A stretch of DNA of 64,000 nt from Pseudomonas taetrolens (GTDB lineage: Bacteria > Pseudomonadota > Gammaproteobacteria > Pseudomonadales > Pseudomonadaceae). Shown here piece after piece: positions 38,037 to 47,598 of the stretch. A program made the translations under genes and the position numbers. A model generated the notes under the pieces. It saw nothing but the letters and a program-made list of their open reading frames with translations. It was not told the DNA's origin and ran no database searches. Numbering within the stretch: the stretch's first letter is position 1; each line of letters starts with the position of its first letter. The DNA lies in contig NZ_LS483370.1 in NCBI RefSeq assembly GCF_900475285.1, positions 3,052,001 through 3,116,000 on the forward strand, written 5' to 3'.

Positions 38037-39683
38037 ATGTTGGCGGGCATCTTTGACTACATCGTGGTGGGTTCCGGTTCGGCGGGCGGTACCCTGGCGG
38101 CGCGCCTCAGCGAAGGCGGTCGCCACCGGGTGCTGGTACTGGAGGCCGGCGGCAGCCACAAGAATCTCTTGGTCAGTATGCCCGCGGGCTGGGCAGCGAT
38201 GACGTACAGCCCCAAGTTTTCCTGGATGCACAAAACCGAGCCGGAAAAGTATGCCGGCGGCCGGCGCATGAAGATGCCCCGGGGCAAGCTCGTCGGCGGG
38301 TCGTCCTCGATCAACGGCATGATTTATATCCGCGGGCATGCCCAGGATTACGCCGATTGGGTCACAGCTGGTGCCACGGGCTGGAGCTGGCCGGAACTGT
38401 TGCCACATTTTGTGCGGACCGAAGATCAGGCGCGCATTCGTAATGCCTGGCATGGCCGGGGCGGCCCGCTTGCAGCAAGTGACCTGCCGGTTGTACACCC
38501 GTTGACGCACGCAATGATTGACGCCGCCGCACAAGCGGGCCTGGATCGGGTGGACGATTTCAATGATGGCCAGGCCAAGGGCGCGGGTGTGTTTCAGGTC
38601 AACTTCCGTAATGGCCGGCGCTCTTCAATTGCCAGCAATGCAATCGAACCGGCCCTGCGCCGACCCAATTTGAAATTGGTGATGCGCGCCATGGTGCAGC
38701 GGATTGTCTTTGAAGGGCGCCGCGCAACGGGCGTGGAATACAGCATGCCCGATGGCAGCCGCCACCTCGCCACGGCCAGCCACGAGGTACTGGTATGCGC
38801 CGGGGCCATACAGTCACCCCAGTTGCTGATGGTCTCGGGGATCGGCCCGGCTTCGCAGCTACAAGCACTGGGGATTGCGCTGGTTGCGGATCTGCCCGGC
38901 GTGGGAGAAAACCTGCAGGATCACGTGAGTGCACCCTTGTGCTGGCGGTTGAAAACAGGTGTGCGCGGGATGAACAGTACGTTCCGGGGCTTGAAACTCG
39001 CGGGCTCGGTACTGCGCTACCTGACCAGCCGCGCCGGGCCCATGGTCAGCCCGCCTGCAGAGTTCGGCTGCTACCTCAAGAGCGATCCCGAACTGGCGTA
39101 TAACGATATTCAGGTTTTCGGCCTGCCGATGACCGGCCAGACCGACGACAGCAGCAGCGACAAGGCTCCACAACCGGACAGTTTCGAGGGCATGACGCTG
39201 GGCCCCTTTCAAGGACGACCGTTCTCACGAGGCCATGTGCGACTCAAAAGCCGCGACATGGAGCAACATCCCGCAATTACCATGAACTATCTTCACGACC
39301 CGCGTGATCGTCGTGCGCTGATCTGGTCCTTGCGCTGGTTGCGGGACCTGGCGAAACAACCGGCGCTAGTCGGGTTGATCGACGCCGAAATACGACCCGG
39401 ACCACAGGTACAGACCGATGAACAATGGCTGGCCTGGATGGAGCCTTTACTGACCACCGCCTATCATCCTGTAGGGACTTGCCGCATGGGGCATGCAGAT
39501 GACCCAATGGCCGTCTGCACGCCTGATCTGCGTGTGCGCGGGGTACAAGGCTTGCGGGTCATCGATGCCTCGGTCATGCCCAATCTGATCTGCGGCAACA
39601 CCAATGCCACGAGCGTAGTGATTGGCGACAAGGGTGCCGATCTGGTGTTGGGCCTCGCACCGCTGGCTCCACTCCATCTCTAA
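38037..39683 (+). CDS. GMC-family FAD-dependent alcohol dehydrogenase/oxidoreductase
   Basis: Flavoprotein of the choline-dehydrogenase/AlkJ group, 548 residues. FDYIVVGSGSAGGTLAARLS is the FAD-binding site, GKLVGGSSSINGMIYIRGH and VLVCAGAIQSPQLLMVSGIGP are GMC signatures 1 and 2, and YHPVGTCRMG with NTNATSVVIGDKGADLVLG holds the catalytic His and the C-terminal FAD contact. AAGGAG lies 4 nt before the ATG at 38037; the frame is open to 37998. The alcohol substrate cannot be told. An upstream LysR gene lies on the same strand. Confidence 0.93.
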   Translation: MLAGIFDYIVVGSGSAGGTLAARLSEGGRHRVLVLEAGGSHKNLLVSMPAGWAAMTYSPKFSWMHKTEPEKYAGGRRMKMPRGKLVGGSSSINGMIYIRGHAQDYADWVTAGATGWSWPELLPHFVRTEDQARIRNAWHGRGGPLAASDLPVVHPLTHAMIDAAAQAGLDRVDDFNDGQAKGAGVFQVNFRNGRRSSIASNAIEPALRRPNLKLVMRAMVQRIVFEGRRATGVEYSMPDGSRHLATASHEVLVCAGAIQSPQLLMVSGIGPASQLQALGIALVADLPGVGENLQDHVSAPLCWRLKTGVRGMNSTFRGLKLAGSVLRYLTSRAGPMVSPPAEFGCYLKSDPELAYNDIQVFGLPMTGQTDDSSSDKAPQPDSFEGMTLGPFQGRPFSRGHVRLKSRDMEQHPAITMNYLHDPRDRRALIWSLRWLRDLAKQPALVGLIDAEIRPGPQVQTDEQWLAWMEPLLTTAYHPVGTCRMGHADDPMAVCTPDLRVRGVQGLRVIDASVMPNLICGNTNATSVVIGDKGADLVLGLAPLAPLHL

Positions 39684-39863
39684 CTGCGACGGCCGCTGAA
39701 ATCGGGATCGCCCCGGCTTGCTCCGCATCAGGACTTGTATTCCCTGCCAGGCATGCCTAATCTCAGGCTCATGGCTAATTTCCGCACCGAACCGACCACC
39801 ACAACCACGACTGCCAACGGCGGGTCGTGACAGGTTTCGTGAGCTGAATTACCCCACAAACCC

Positions 39864-39898
39864 AAAGACCCGCCAGTAATGGCAGGGTCTTTTTTTTT
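39864..39898 (+). terminator. Intrinsic terminator
   Basis: AAAGACCCGCC and GGCAGGGTCTTT pair (one bulged A) around AGTAAT, followed by a T-run of about ten. It lies between the GMC gene and the isochorismatase-type gene and should end transcription from the former. Confidence 0.88.
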
Positions 39899-39935
39899 GG
39901 CCCTGCGTTACTGGCTCAACGTAAGGAAACGTCCC

Positions 39936-40454
39936 ATGTATGCACTGCTGATTCTCGATATGCAGGTGGGTCTTATGCACGGCCCCGACCAACCTTGGCG
40001 CGGCGAAGCGCTCATTGGCACCTTGCAACACTTGATGACCAAAGCCCGTGAGGCGGGAGCCCCGATCTTCCTTGCTCGCCACACAGGGCCTGCGGGCTCG
40101 CCCATCGACCCGGGCAGCCCGCTGACGGAGATCGTCCAGGAGCTGGAATTGAAGGGTGACGAAGTGGTCTTCGAGAAAACCCGACCTAACGCATTTAGCC
40201 TCACCGGCTTGGCAGATCAGTTAAAACAGCGCGGCTGTCAGGGCGTGGTGATTACCGGCATGAAAACTCAATACTGCGTTGACAGCACGACCCGAGCTGC
40301 GCGCGACCTGGGTTTCGACGCCGTGCTGATCGCCGACGGACACACCTGTTCCGATACCCCGGTATTGAAGGCCGAAGCCGTGATCGCCCACCACAACGCA
40401 ACACTCGCAGGGCCATTTTGCCAGCTCGTCCAGGCTGCGGACTGGGTGTTCTGA
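39936..40454 (+). CDS. Isochorismatase-family cysteine hydrolase
   Basis: A 172-residue hydrolase. LLILDMQVGLMHGP supplies the catalytic Asp, FEKTRPNAFSLTGL the Lys, and GVVITGMKTQYCVDSTTRAA the nucleophilic Cys with the conserved cis-peptide region. Relatives hydrolyse nicotinamide, carbamates or isochorismate; the specific substrate is unknown. The frame is open from 39879, but AAGGAA lies 8 nt before the ATG at 39936. Confidence 0.92.
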   Translation: MYALLILDMQVGLMHGPDQPWRGEALIGTLQHLMTKAREAGAPIFLARHTGPAGSPIDPGSPLTEIVQELELKGDEVVFEKTRPNAFSLTGLADQLKQRGCQGVVITGMKTQYCVDSTTRAARDLGFDAVLIADGHTCSDTPVLKAEAVIAHHNATLAGPFCQLVQAADWVF

Positions 40455-40642
40455 TACAGCCTTCTGATCGATCCGGCCCGAGTCGATCAGAGGGAGCAAC
40501 AACACGTCCTTCGCACCTGATCACACTGCAAAAAAGATGAATACCTCCGTTCGGCGAAATTCGCCCCACATTTCATGGCCGCATGAATTATTGTCTTGCT
40601 GCTGCAGCTAGTTGTTTTTTACTGAACGTTCCGCGAGGCTTC

Positions 40643-42526
40643 ATGGAAATCGAGTTACAGGAAATTCGTGACCACCTTCACCGCCATGCACCTTTTGATG
40701 CTCTCCCCCTGGAAACGCTGGACGCCATCGCCCAACGGATCGAGGTCAGATATTTCAAGGCCGGGAGCGACATCCTCGAAGCCGGGGCTGTTATCCAGGA
40801 CTTGCACTATGTACGCAACGGGGCTGTGGAGATATATCGGCGTAATGGCGAACTTTATAACCGGCTTGTCGAAGGCGATATCTTCGGCCAAGCCGGCTTA
40901 TTGCGTAGCAACAAAGTTCGCTTCCCTGCCCGCGCCCTTGAAGACTGCCTGATCTACTTTATTCCGGGCAGCCTGTTCGCAGAACTGTGCGCCCAACATG
41001 ACACCTTCGCGGACTTTGTCGAAGCCGAGGGCCACTCACGCCTGCAGTCTGCGGTCGAGGCGCAAGGCCGCGCGAGCGAGCTGATCCAACTCAAATGCCG
41101 AGCCTTGATATCCCGTGAGCTGGTATGGGTAACCGCAGATACGAGCGTGCACGAAGCGGCCAGGTTAATGACGGAACAGAGCGTTTCCTGCGTAGTCGTG
41201 ATGGCACCTGGTGCCGCGCAGGCGGGACAAATGGTCGGTATCGTGACCGACCGGGATTTGCGCACCCGGGTCGTCGCGGCGGCACTCAGCGACCGCTCGA
41301 CATCCATCAGCGAAATCATGTCGGTCGATACGGTATCGATTCAGGCAGACGACTCCGTGTTCGAAGCCATGCTGGTGATGTTACGGCGCAATATTCACCA
41401 CCTGCCAGTCGTGCAAAGAAACCGAACCCTGGGCTTGATCAATCTGTCGGACATTATCCGCTACGAATCCCAAAGCAGTCTGTATCTCGTCAGCACCATA
41501 TCCAACCAAACGTCAGTTATAGGCCTGCGCTCGTTGCTACGCGACTTGCGAGGGACTTACATCCGCATGGTGCGCGATGGCGCAACGGCACACATGATCG
41601 GCAGTGCAATTTCGGGTATCGGCCGCGCCTTTACTCAGCGCCTGCTTGAACTGGCAGAAAAGAAACTGGGCCCTCCTCCTGTGCCTTATTGCTTCATGGT
41701 GCTGGGGTCGATGGCACGCGATGAGCAATTGCTGGTGACCGATCAAGACAATGCATTGGTATTGGACGACCAGTTCGATCCCGCATTGCATGACGACTAC
41801 TTCCTTAATCTGGCCACGTTTGTCAGTGATGGCTTGGCCGAGTGCGGATACAGTTATTGCAAGGGTGGAATCATGGCCACCAACAGTCAGTGGCGGCAAC
41901 CATTGCGGGTATGGCGTGAGTACTTTAATCAATGGATCGAAAAACCGAATCCCACGACGCTTCTCAATAGCTGCATTTTCTTCGACCTTGACGGGGTTTA
42001 TGGCCAGCTTGAATTTGTGGAGGAGCTCAAGGTTTTATGCGCGCATAAATCCAGTACGCATCCCCGCTTTCTGAATGCCATGGCCAGGAATGCGCTGAAC
42101 CGTACACCGCCTTTGGGATTTTTCCGCACATTCATGCTGGAAACAGATGGCCAGCAAAAACGGATCATCAATCTCAAAGGGCGTGGTACCGCACCGCTTA
42201 CAGATCTTATACGTATCCACGCACTGGCTTGCGGCAGTACAGCGCAGAACTCTTTTGATCGGCTTGAGGCGATCAGCAACACAAAACTCATGCAGCCGGA
42301 TGCCTTAAAACATCTACGTTATGCACTGGAGTTTCTATCCATGGTGCGGATCCGGCATCAGGCTGACGCCATAGAGCAAGGCAACACGCCTGACAACTAC
42401 ATCGAGCCAGAGCGTTTTTCCACCAGCGAACGACATAACCTCAAAGAAGCTTTTCAGGTATTGAGCAATGCGCAGAACTTTCTGCGTTTCCGCTATCCGG
42501 CCAAGGGCCGGCACTACAATGATTGA
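40643..42526 (+). CDS. cNMP-binding/CBS/DUF294 nucleotidyltransferase-like signalling protein
   Basis: A 627-residue cytosolic protein in three parts. Residues about 10-130 are a cyclic-nucleotide-binding-like domain (GAVEIYRRNGELYNRLVEGD... FGQAG). Residues about 165-290 are two CBS motifs (VGIVTDRDLRTRVV, RRNIHHLPVVQ). The C-terminal half is DUF294, with VLGSMARDEQLLVTDQDNAL, a nucleotidyltransferase-like G-S-x-D-x-D motif. It resembles P. aeruginosa PA3233. GAGG lies 5-6 nt before the ATG at 40643. The next gene, an exonuclease, overlaps its stop by 8 bp. Confidence 0.92.
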   Translation: MEIELQEIRDHLHRHAPFDALPLETLDAIAQRIEVRYFKAGSDILEAGAVIQDLHYVRNGAVEIYRRNGELYNRLVEGDIFGQAGLLRSNKVRFPARALEDCLIYFIPGSLFAELCAQHDTFADFVEAEGHSRLQSAVEAQGRASELIQLKCRALISRELVWVTADTSVHEAARLMTEQSVSCVVVMAPGAAQAGQMVGIVTDRDLRTRVVAAALSDRSTSISEIMSVDTVSIQADDSVFEAMLVMLRRNIHHLPVVQRNRTLGLINLSDIIRYESQSSLYLVSTISNQTSVIGLRSLLRDLRGTYIRMVRDGATAHMIGSAISGIGRAFTQRLLELAEKKLGPPPVPYCFMVLGSMARDEQLLVTDQDNALVLDDQFDPALHDDYFLNLATFVSDGLAECGYSYCKGGIMATNSQWRQPLRVWREYFNQWIEKPNPTTLLNSCIFFDLDGVYGQLEFVEELKVLCAHKSSTHPRFLNAMARNALNRTPPLGFFRTFMLETDGQQKRIINLKGRGTAPLTDLIRIHALACGSTAQNSFDRLEAISNTKLMQPDALKHLRYALEFLSMVRIRHQADAIEQGNTPDNYIEPERFSTSERHNLKEAFQVLSNAQNFLRFRYPAKGRHYND

Positions 42527-43241
42527 TTTAACAGCACGTCGAGATCAGCGAGCACTGGACTGGTCAGCCAAATTCCAGTTGTTGGCGCAACAGGCCATTC
42601 ACCCAGGTCTTAAACGCTATTATGAGGCTGGCGTTATCTCTGCACAGACGCCGATAGAGGATGTTCCATTGCTTGCGATGGACATAGAAACCACCGGCCT
42701 CAACCCCGAAGCCCACAATATAGTCAGCATCGGCCTGATACCGTTTACGCTGCAGCGAATACGCTGTGGTGAGTCGCTCTACTGGGTTATAAAGCCGCCA
42801 TCCGGTTTGAATGAAAAGTCCGTAACGTTCCATCACATCACCCATGCCGATATCTTGCTCGCCCCCTCTTTGCCCGATGTAGTGGAACCCCTGTTAGAGG
42901 CCATGGCAGGCAAAGTCATTGTGGTGCATTACAGGAATATCGAAAGGGCCTTTCTGGATCAGGCGCTGCGTAACTTTCTGGGAGAAGGACTGCAATTTCC
43001 GGTCGTAGACACGATGCAACTGGAAGCCCGAATGCACAGAAAGAAACGAGGGTGGCTGGACAGTCTTCTGCGTCGTCCCCAGACGTCGATAAGGCTTGCT
43101 GATAGCCGCGCCCGCTATAACTTGCCGCCCTACCATGCCCACCATGCATTGACTGATGCGCTCGCAACGGCGGAGTTATTGCAGGCTCAAGTCGCCCATC
43201 ATTACGCGCCCTCCACGCCCATTGAAGAACTGTGGAGTTAA
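42519..43241 (+). CDS. DnaQ-like 3'-5' exonuclease
   Basis: A 240-residue exonuclease of the DEDDh type. MDIETTGLNPEAHNIVSIG (about 54-72) is motif ExoI, VIVVHYRNIERAFLDQAL ExoII, and HHALTDALATAELL ExoIII with the His and last Asp. The product is not the replicative epsilon subunit; a similar pair (exonuclease after the CBS-DUF294 protein) occurs in P. aeruginosa (PA3232). Its start ATG lies within the 3' end of the preceding gene, so the two are coupled. Confidence 0.92.
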   Translation: MIDLTARRDQRALDWSAKFQLLAQQAIHPGLKRYYEAGVISAQTPIEDVPLLAMDIETTGLNPEAHNIVSIGLIPFTLQRIRCGESLYWVIKPPSGLNEKSVTFHHITHADILLAPSLPDVVEPLLEAMAGKVIVVHYRNIERAFLDQALRNFLGEGLQFPVVDTMQLEARMHRKKRGWLDSLLRRPQTSIRLADSRARYNLPPYHAHHALTDALATAELLQAQVAHHYAPSTPIEELWS

Positions 43242-43304
43242 TCACCTGAGACTGTCAGCCAGGTGCACCGGGCAGGTGCACCTGGCTTCACTCAGTGCAT
43301 TGCC

Positions 43305-44975
43305 TCAGGAGCGTGGTTCAGACATCAGTCCCTTCACCAGGGAAATACATCCAATCAGCAGCACTATGGCGAACGGCAGTCCCGTTGAGACAGCCATTGC
43401 CTGCAAGGCCACCAATCCACCACCCAGCAACAGGGCGATAGCAATCACGCCCTCAATGACCGCCCAGAAGACGCGCTGTGGCACAGGTGCATCGACCTTG
43501 CCGCCTGCTGTAATCGTATCGATCACCAATGAACCGGAGTCCGAGGAAGTGATGAAAAATACAATCACCAGAACAATCCCCAGAAAGGACGTTATCTCCT
43601 TAAGTGGCAAGTCCCCGAGCATCGCAAACAGTTTGAGCTCCAGCACCGCATCCTTGACGCCAACAAAGCCTTCGACTGCGGCCTGATCAATTGCCGTTCC
43701 ACCAAACGTCGTCATCCACAATACGGAAACCAGCGACGGAACGAGCAACACAGAGATCAAAAACTCGCGAACCGTACGGCCACGACTGACTCGGGCAATA
43801 AACATCCCCACGAATGGAGACCAACTGATCCACCACGCCCAATAGAACGCCGTCCATCCCTGGGTGAACCCGGTATCCGTTCGCCCGAAAGGATTCGAAA
43901 GCGCAGGCAGGTACTGTCCATAGCTCACGAGGTTCTTGAAGAAACCCGTGAATATGGCCAGCGTAGGTCCCACAACAATGATGAATACCAACAGAAGCAG
44001 AGCAAGCCCCATGTTGATCTGGGATAACATCTTGACGCCTTTGTCCAGGCCGGAAAGTACTGACCAGAGAGCAATAAGCGTAATGCCGATGATGAGTACT
44101 ACTTTGCTCAGATTCGTCGACTCGATGCCAAACAGATACTCAATACCCGCCGCCGCCTGTTCTGCACCAATCCCTAAAGATGTCGCCAAACCGAACAACG
44201 TCGCAAACACGGCCAGAATATCGATGATATGCCCCGGCCATCCCCATACGCGCTCCCCCAGCAGCGGATAAAATATCGAGCGTATCGATAGAGGCAGGCC
44301 CTTGTTGTACGAGAAGAGCGCCAGGGACAGGGCAACAATCGCGTAAATCGCCCAAGGGTGCAGGCCCCAGTGAAAGATGGTGGCCGCCATCGCCAGGTCG
44401 GCAGATGTTTTTGAATCACCCGCAGCACCCCCGAGTGGAGCCCAATCAGTACGCGCCCCGCTGGCATCGAGAGTGACGCCACCCATCGCTGCCGAGTAGT
44501 GCGACATGGGTTCAGCAACGCCGTAGAACATCAAACCGATGCCCATGCCCGCCGCGAACAACATTGAAAACCAGCCAACGTATGAGTGGTCAGGTGTGGC
44601 GTCTCGCCCCCCTAACCGCACCTTGCCCAAAGGGGAAACGATGAGCCCTAAACACAACACAACGAAAACGTTGGCAACGCTCATGAAAAACCAGGCAAGG
44701 TGACTGGTCAACCAATTGCGGATCGAACTGAACAGAGGCTCAACTTCGTTCTGCAATGCCAAGGTCAAAATGACGAAAAGCAATATTGCGGCTGCCGAAA
44801 TGATGAAAACCTTGCCGTGGATATCGAGCGAGAATGAAAACTCACCTTTGATATTGTCCTGGCCGATAACGTAGTCGGTATCAATCAAATTGGCCGCTCC
44901 GCTAGGAGCTGGAATACCATCCTCACCGACAGGCTGAGGATTAACTGGCAGGTCATCCATAGGTATCTTACCCAT
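43305..44975 (-). CDS. BCCT-family betaine/carnitine/choline transporter
   Basis: A 556-residue inner-membrane symporter with 12 membrane segments. GMGIGLMFYGVAEPMSHY is the sodium/substrate-site motif, and WAWWISWSPFVGMFIARVSR the tryptophan-rich signature of the family. The substrate (betaine, choline or carnitine) is not decided by these motifs. ATG at 44975 has AAGGAAG 6-7 nt upstream; the frame extends to 45104 without signals. The 45-residue hydrophilic N-terminus is of ordinary length. It is convergent with the exonuclease gene. Confidence 0.95.
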   Translation of the reverse strand: MGKIPMDDLPVNPQPVGEDGIPAPSGAANLIDTDYVIGQDNIKGEFSFSLDIHGKVFIISAAAILLFVILTLALQNEVEPLFSSIRNWLTSHLAWFFMSVANVFVVLCLGLIVSPLGKVRLGGRDATPDHSYVGWFSMLFAAGMGIGLMFYGVAEPMSHYSAAMGGVTLDASGARTDWAPLGGAAGDSKTSADLAMAATIFHWGLHPWAIYAIVALSLALFSYNKGLPLSIRSIFYPLLGERVWGWPGHIIDILAVFATLFGLATSLGIGAEQAAAGIEYLFGIESTNLSKVVLIIGITLIALWSVLSGLDKGVKMLSQINMGLALLLLVFIIVVGPTLAIFTGFFKNLVSYGQYLPALSNPFGRTDTGFTQGWTAFYWAWWISWSPFVGMFIARVSRGRTVREFLISVLLVPSLVSVLWMTTFGGTAIDQAAVEGFVGVKDAVLELKLFAMLGDLPLKEITSFLGIVLVIVFFITSSDSGSLVIDTITAGGKVDAPVPQRVFWAVIEGVIAIALLLGGGLVALQAMAVSTGLPFAIVLLIGCISLVKGLMSEPRS

Positions 44976-45359
44976 AAGAGCTTCCTTATTTATGGCACGC
45001 ATCTGCGTGCAATGGTGTGTAGCCCCGCTGTTCTGATGGTAAAAACGAGATACTGGTGCCGCTATCCTAACAAGCTTTGACCGCGATTCAGTAACATCTG
45101 GCAAGAATCACCTGACATCCACAGCCCGGGTCAAACATGGCGCCATCGGGATATCACCCACACCGCATCGCCGTGCGGGCCACCTGTACTTGAAGCGACA
45201 AGCTGATAACGCGCTTACGTTTTAGACCTTCAGCAGCCCACCGTTGCGGTAGGCAGGACGCACCCTCGCAGCAGCAATGAGACCATGGCAGAAAGTCTCG
45301 CAACCCGGCGCGACGTGTCGATATATCGACTGAGCCATCGATAAGCCGGCTGGGGGCTC
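44976..45359. other. Intergenic region without a recognised gene
   Basis: About 380 bp between the BCCT gene and the secreted HExxH protein, both on the minus strand. It should hold the BCCT promoter. I see no coding sequence. It includes one copy of the palindrome GTCGATATATCGAC (45317-45330). It is a plausible left end of the accessory region, but no boundary repeat was found. Confidence 0.5.
45317..45330. repeat. 14-bp palindrome, copy 1
   Basis: GTCGATATATCGAC is a perfect palindrome that recurs at 45976-45989 inside the secreted-protein gene. Both copies share a following T and CG nearby. Confidence 0.6.
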
Positions 45360-46430
45360 TTACGGCTCCACGCTCATAAAACTTGCAACCTCCGGGCTGT
45401 TCACACGTGTCGATTTGAGGGTGGCCTGTATGGATTTTATGATGAAAGAGTCATTTGAAGGTGATGTCTGGCCCCGCTCACTCCGCGCTTGAACACGTCT
45501 ATTGTTATTATGAGATATCAAATTCTCATTGGTTTTTAGTTCATTCATAAAAGACTGCAAGAATGCATAGCCAATGAATTTATTATCTTTCAGTACCGGT
45601 TGACCGTCGGTGTAACGGGCTTGAAGCAACTCGTCAGACATCCTCATGACATCCTGCCCCCCGTCATGAAGCATCGCCATTTTCGTCCAAAACCTCATGG
45701 CATCGGGACCATTCGGCAACGCGACCACCTTCGAATTCAACTCATTTCGACTAGCGGGGAGCTTATAGGTCGACATGCCTGACGGATAGTGTGCCTGTAA
45801 CCTGAAAGCGTACTCCATAAGCCTTGCCGAAGGCTCCATCCACCAGGATCTCTTGAGCGGGGTTTGTCCGTATTGATAAAGGTGGAAGACTTCGTGGGCG
45901 ACCACAAACCAATACCGGGTGAATGTTGCTTGCACCGGTTTTTTTGCTGAACCAATGACTTGCGCTTCCAGCTGCGTCGATATATCGACTCTTAATGTGC
46001 AGGCTTCTCCCCGCCCTGGGGCTGCGGAGTATCTGACGGGTGAGTTGAATGCCAGCCCGTTCGGCTGAATATTCATGACGTTGATATCAATATACTTAAC
46101 CGCCAGATACTTTTGCGTCAGCGTTGGATCCGTAAACCCCAACGCGTTATATACCTTTCTAGCCACGTCGGCCTGTATTGCAATATTTTCTATAAAGTCA
46201 GGCACACCATTGGCATTGGCATCGGCTTGCGACTGTTCTGGAAGTCGGTGATCCTTGCCCGAGACAGGCGCCACTTCCGTATAGAACACACGAATACCGT
46301 TCAGCGCATGAACCTTCTCGAGTTTGTTCAGTTCTGCATTTTTTCTGTCAGCGCAGCCAACAACATGATCGTTCGCAAAGGCATTTGCGGCGAGTAAAAA
46401 AATCACAGACGCAAGGCACCGGGCAATCAT
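45360..46430 (-). CDS. Secreted putative zinc metallopeptidase (HExxH)
   Basis: A 356-residue exported protein. MIARCLASVIFLLAANAFA is the signal peptide. QADANANGVPDFIENI (about 68-83) resembles a D-x-D-x-N-G calcium loop common in secreted proteins of this kind. FVVAHEVFHLYQYG (HEVFH at 179-183) is the zinc-binding HExxH, and SWWMEPSARLMEYA, with Glu about 16 residues later, could give the third ligand, as in gluzincins. The TTG at 46436 is also in frame; GAGG lies 6 nt before the ATG at 46430. It is 13 bp downstream of the PP-loop gene, probably one operon. Activity is unproven. Confidence 0.8.
   Translation of the reverse strand: MIARCLASVIFLLAANAFANDHVVGCADRKNAELNKLEKVHALNGIRVFYTEVAPVSGKDHRLPEQSQADANANGVPDFIENIAIQADVARKVYNALGFTDPTLTQKYLAVKYIDINVMNIQPNGLAFNSPVRYSAAPGRGEACTLRVDISTQLEAQVIGSAKKPVQATFTRYWFVVAHEVFHLYQYGQTPLKRSWWMEPSARLMEYAFRLQAHYPSGMSTYKLPASRNELNSKVVALPNGPDAMRFWTKMAMLHDGGQDVMRMSDELLQARYTDGQPVLKDNKFIGYAFLQSFMNELKTNENLISHNNNRRVQARSERGQTSPSNDSFIIKSIQATLKSTRVNSPEVASFMSVEP
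45976..45989. repeat. 14-bp palindrome, copy 2
   Basis: Second copy of GTCGATATATCGAC, here inside the coding region for the secreted HExxH protein (encoding VDIST). Confidence 0.6.
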
Positions 46431-46443
46431 ATCCAACCTCGTT

Positions 46444-47598
46444 TTATTTAGTTGTTACTTTGCCGAGCGCAAGGCGCTGCATTTCGTCGACAGCATGCTC
46501 AAACTGTTGCTTACGCAGTGCTTTATTCAGCATCCTGGTCAGGTTGATATCTGTCCCCTCCCGGCGGGCGAACTCGTGGTTTTCCCGCAACAACTCCAGA
46601 TGATCTTTCGCCAGAATGGCTTCCCAATGTGCGTCGTCCTTGTACAAGAACGTTTGCGCTTCCGCCAACACCCCCAGTACCTTGAGTGGAATAGCGGTGC
46701 GCACACATTTCCGACAACGCCCGCAATTGTATGCCCCCCCGAAATTACCCAGACAGACTCGCAAATAACGCAGCCCAAGCGCTTTGTTCCAGCGAATGAT
46801 CGACGCGACCTTCTCGGGCCGTGTCACTTCCGAACCGTCATGAAAAATGAACATCTGCTCATTTGAAAACATTTCGTCGACCAGCGGAGAACTGCCGTGC
46901 GGGACCTGGTGCGCGTAGGAAAAGGCTGAAGGTATGCACATGTGCCCGATCACGGGAGACAGGCACAGGCCGATTGAGGCTAATGCACTGCCGTGATCGA
47001 ACTTTTCCCAATTGGACATGACATGGGTACGAACATTGGTGATTCCAAAAATGGTCTTCACCCCGAGTTCATCGGCCACAGAGCGCACCCAGTCCTCCGA
47101 CTCTTCTACCCCTACCGTCGTTTCAATCGGCGTTTCCACGCCTCGCATGAAGACCAGATACGTCAAGGGACGGCCCGCCGCCGCACCTTCTTCATGATGT
47201 TTCAACAGGCTGTAAAAGGAGTCAACACCGCCGGAAAAGAACGTCGCGGTAGTCTTCTGCGGCGCAGCAGGCAACTCTGAACGCGGGACGGTCCGGATCG
47301 GTACTCGCTTGAACAATGCGGGCCACCAAGTGTGATAGATGTCACGAATACGCGGCAGCATGACATGGAGCCTGTTTGAGATCGGGGAGGCGATCTCAAG
47401 CGGTTCGTCCACACGCATGGACTTGATCAGACAAGCAGCAGCAAATGCGTCTGCCGTATCGTCTACATGCCCCTCCTCGGCACCAAAGAACGTATAGTAA
47501 AGTTCTATCGATTCACGCTCAGCCGAGTGGAACCTCACATGGGCCTTAAGCGAAACGCTACCTTCCGAGACTTCGCGACGAACATCTTCGATAATCAT
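46444..47598 (-). CDS. PP-loop ATP pyrophosphatase-like protein, unknown substrate
   Basis: A 384-residue protein. TTATFFSGGVDSFYSLLKHH (about 117-136) is an SGGxDS PP-loop as in QueC/ExsB and asparagine-synthase-type ATP pyrophosphatases, which adenylate a carbonyl or carboxyl group. NCGRCRKC (Cys292, 295, 298) is a compact metal-binding cluster near the C-terminus. The N-terminal 110 residues match nothing I know. The overall length is well above QueC (about 230), so it is not simply a queuosine enzyme. The secreted HExxH protein gene follows in the same direction, 13 bp away. Confidence 0.78.
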   Translation of the reverse strand: MIIEDVRREVSEGSVSLKAHVRFHSAERESIELYYTFFGAEEGHVDDTADAFAAACLIKSMRVDEPLEIASPISNRLHVMLPRIRDIYHTWWPALFKRVPIRTVPRSELPAAPQKTTATFFSGGVDSFYSLLKHHEEGAAAGRPLTYLVFMRGVETPIETTVGVEESEDWVRSVADELGVKTIFGITNVRTHVMSNWEKFDHGSALASIGLCLSPVIGHMCIPSAFSYAHQVPHGSSPLVDEMFSNEQMFIFHDGSEVTRPEKVASIIRWNKALGLRYLRVCLGNFGGAYNCGRCRKCVRTAIPLKVLGVLAEAQTFLYKDDAHWEAILAKDHLELLRENHEFARREGTDINLTRMLNKALRKQQFEHAVDEMQRLALGKVTTK

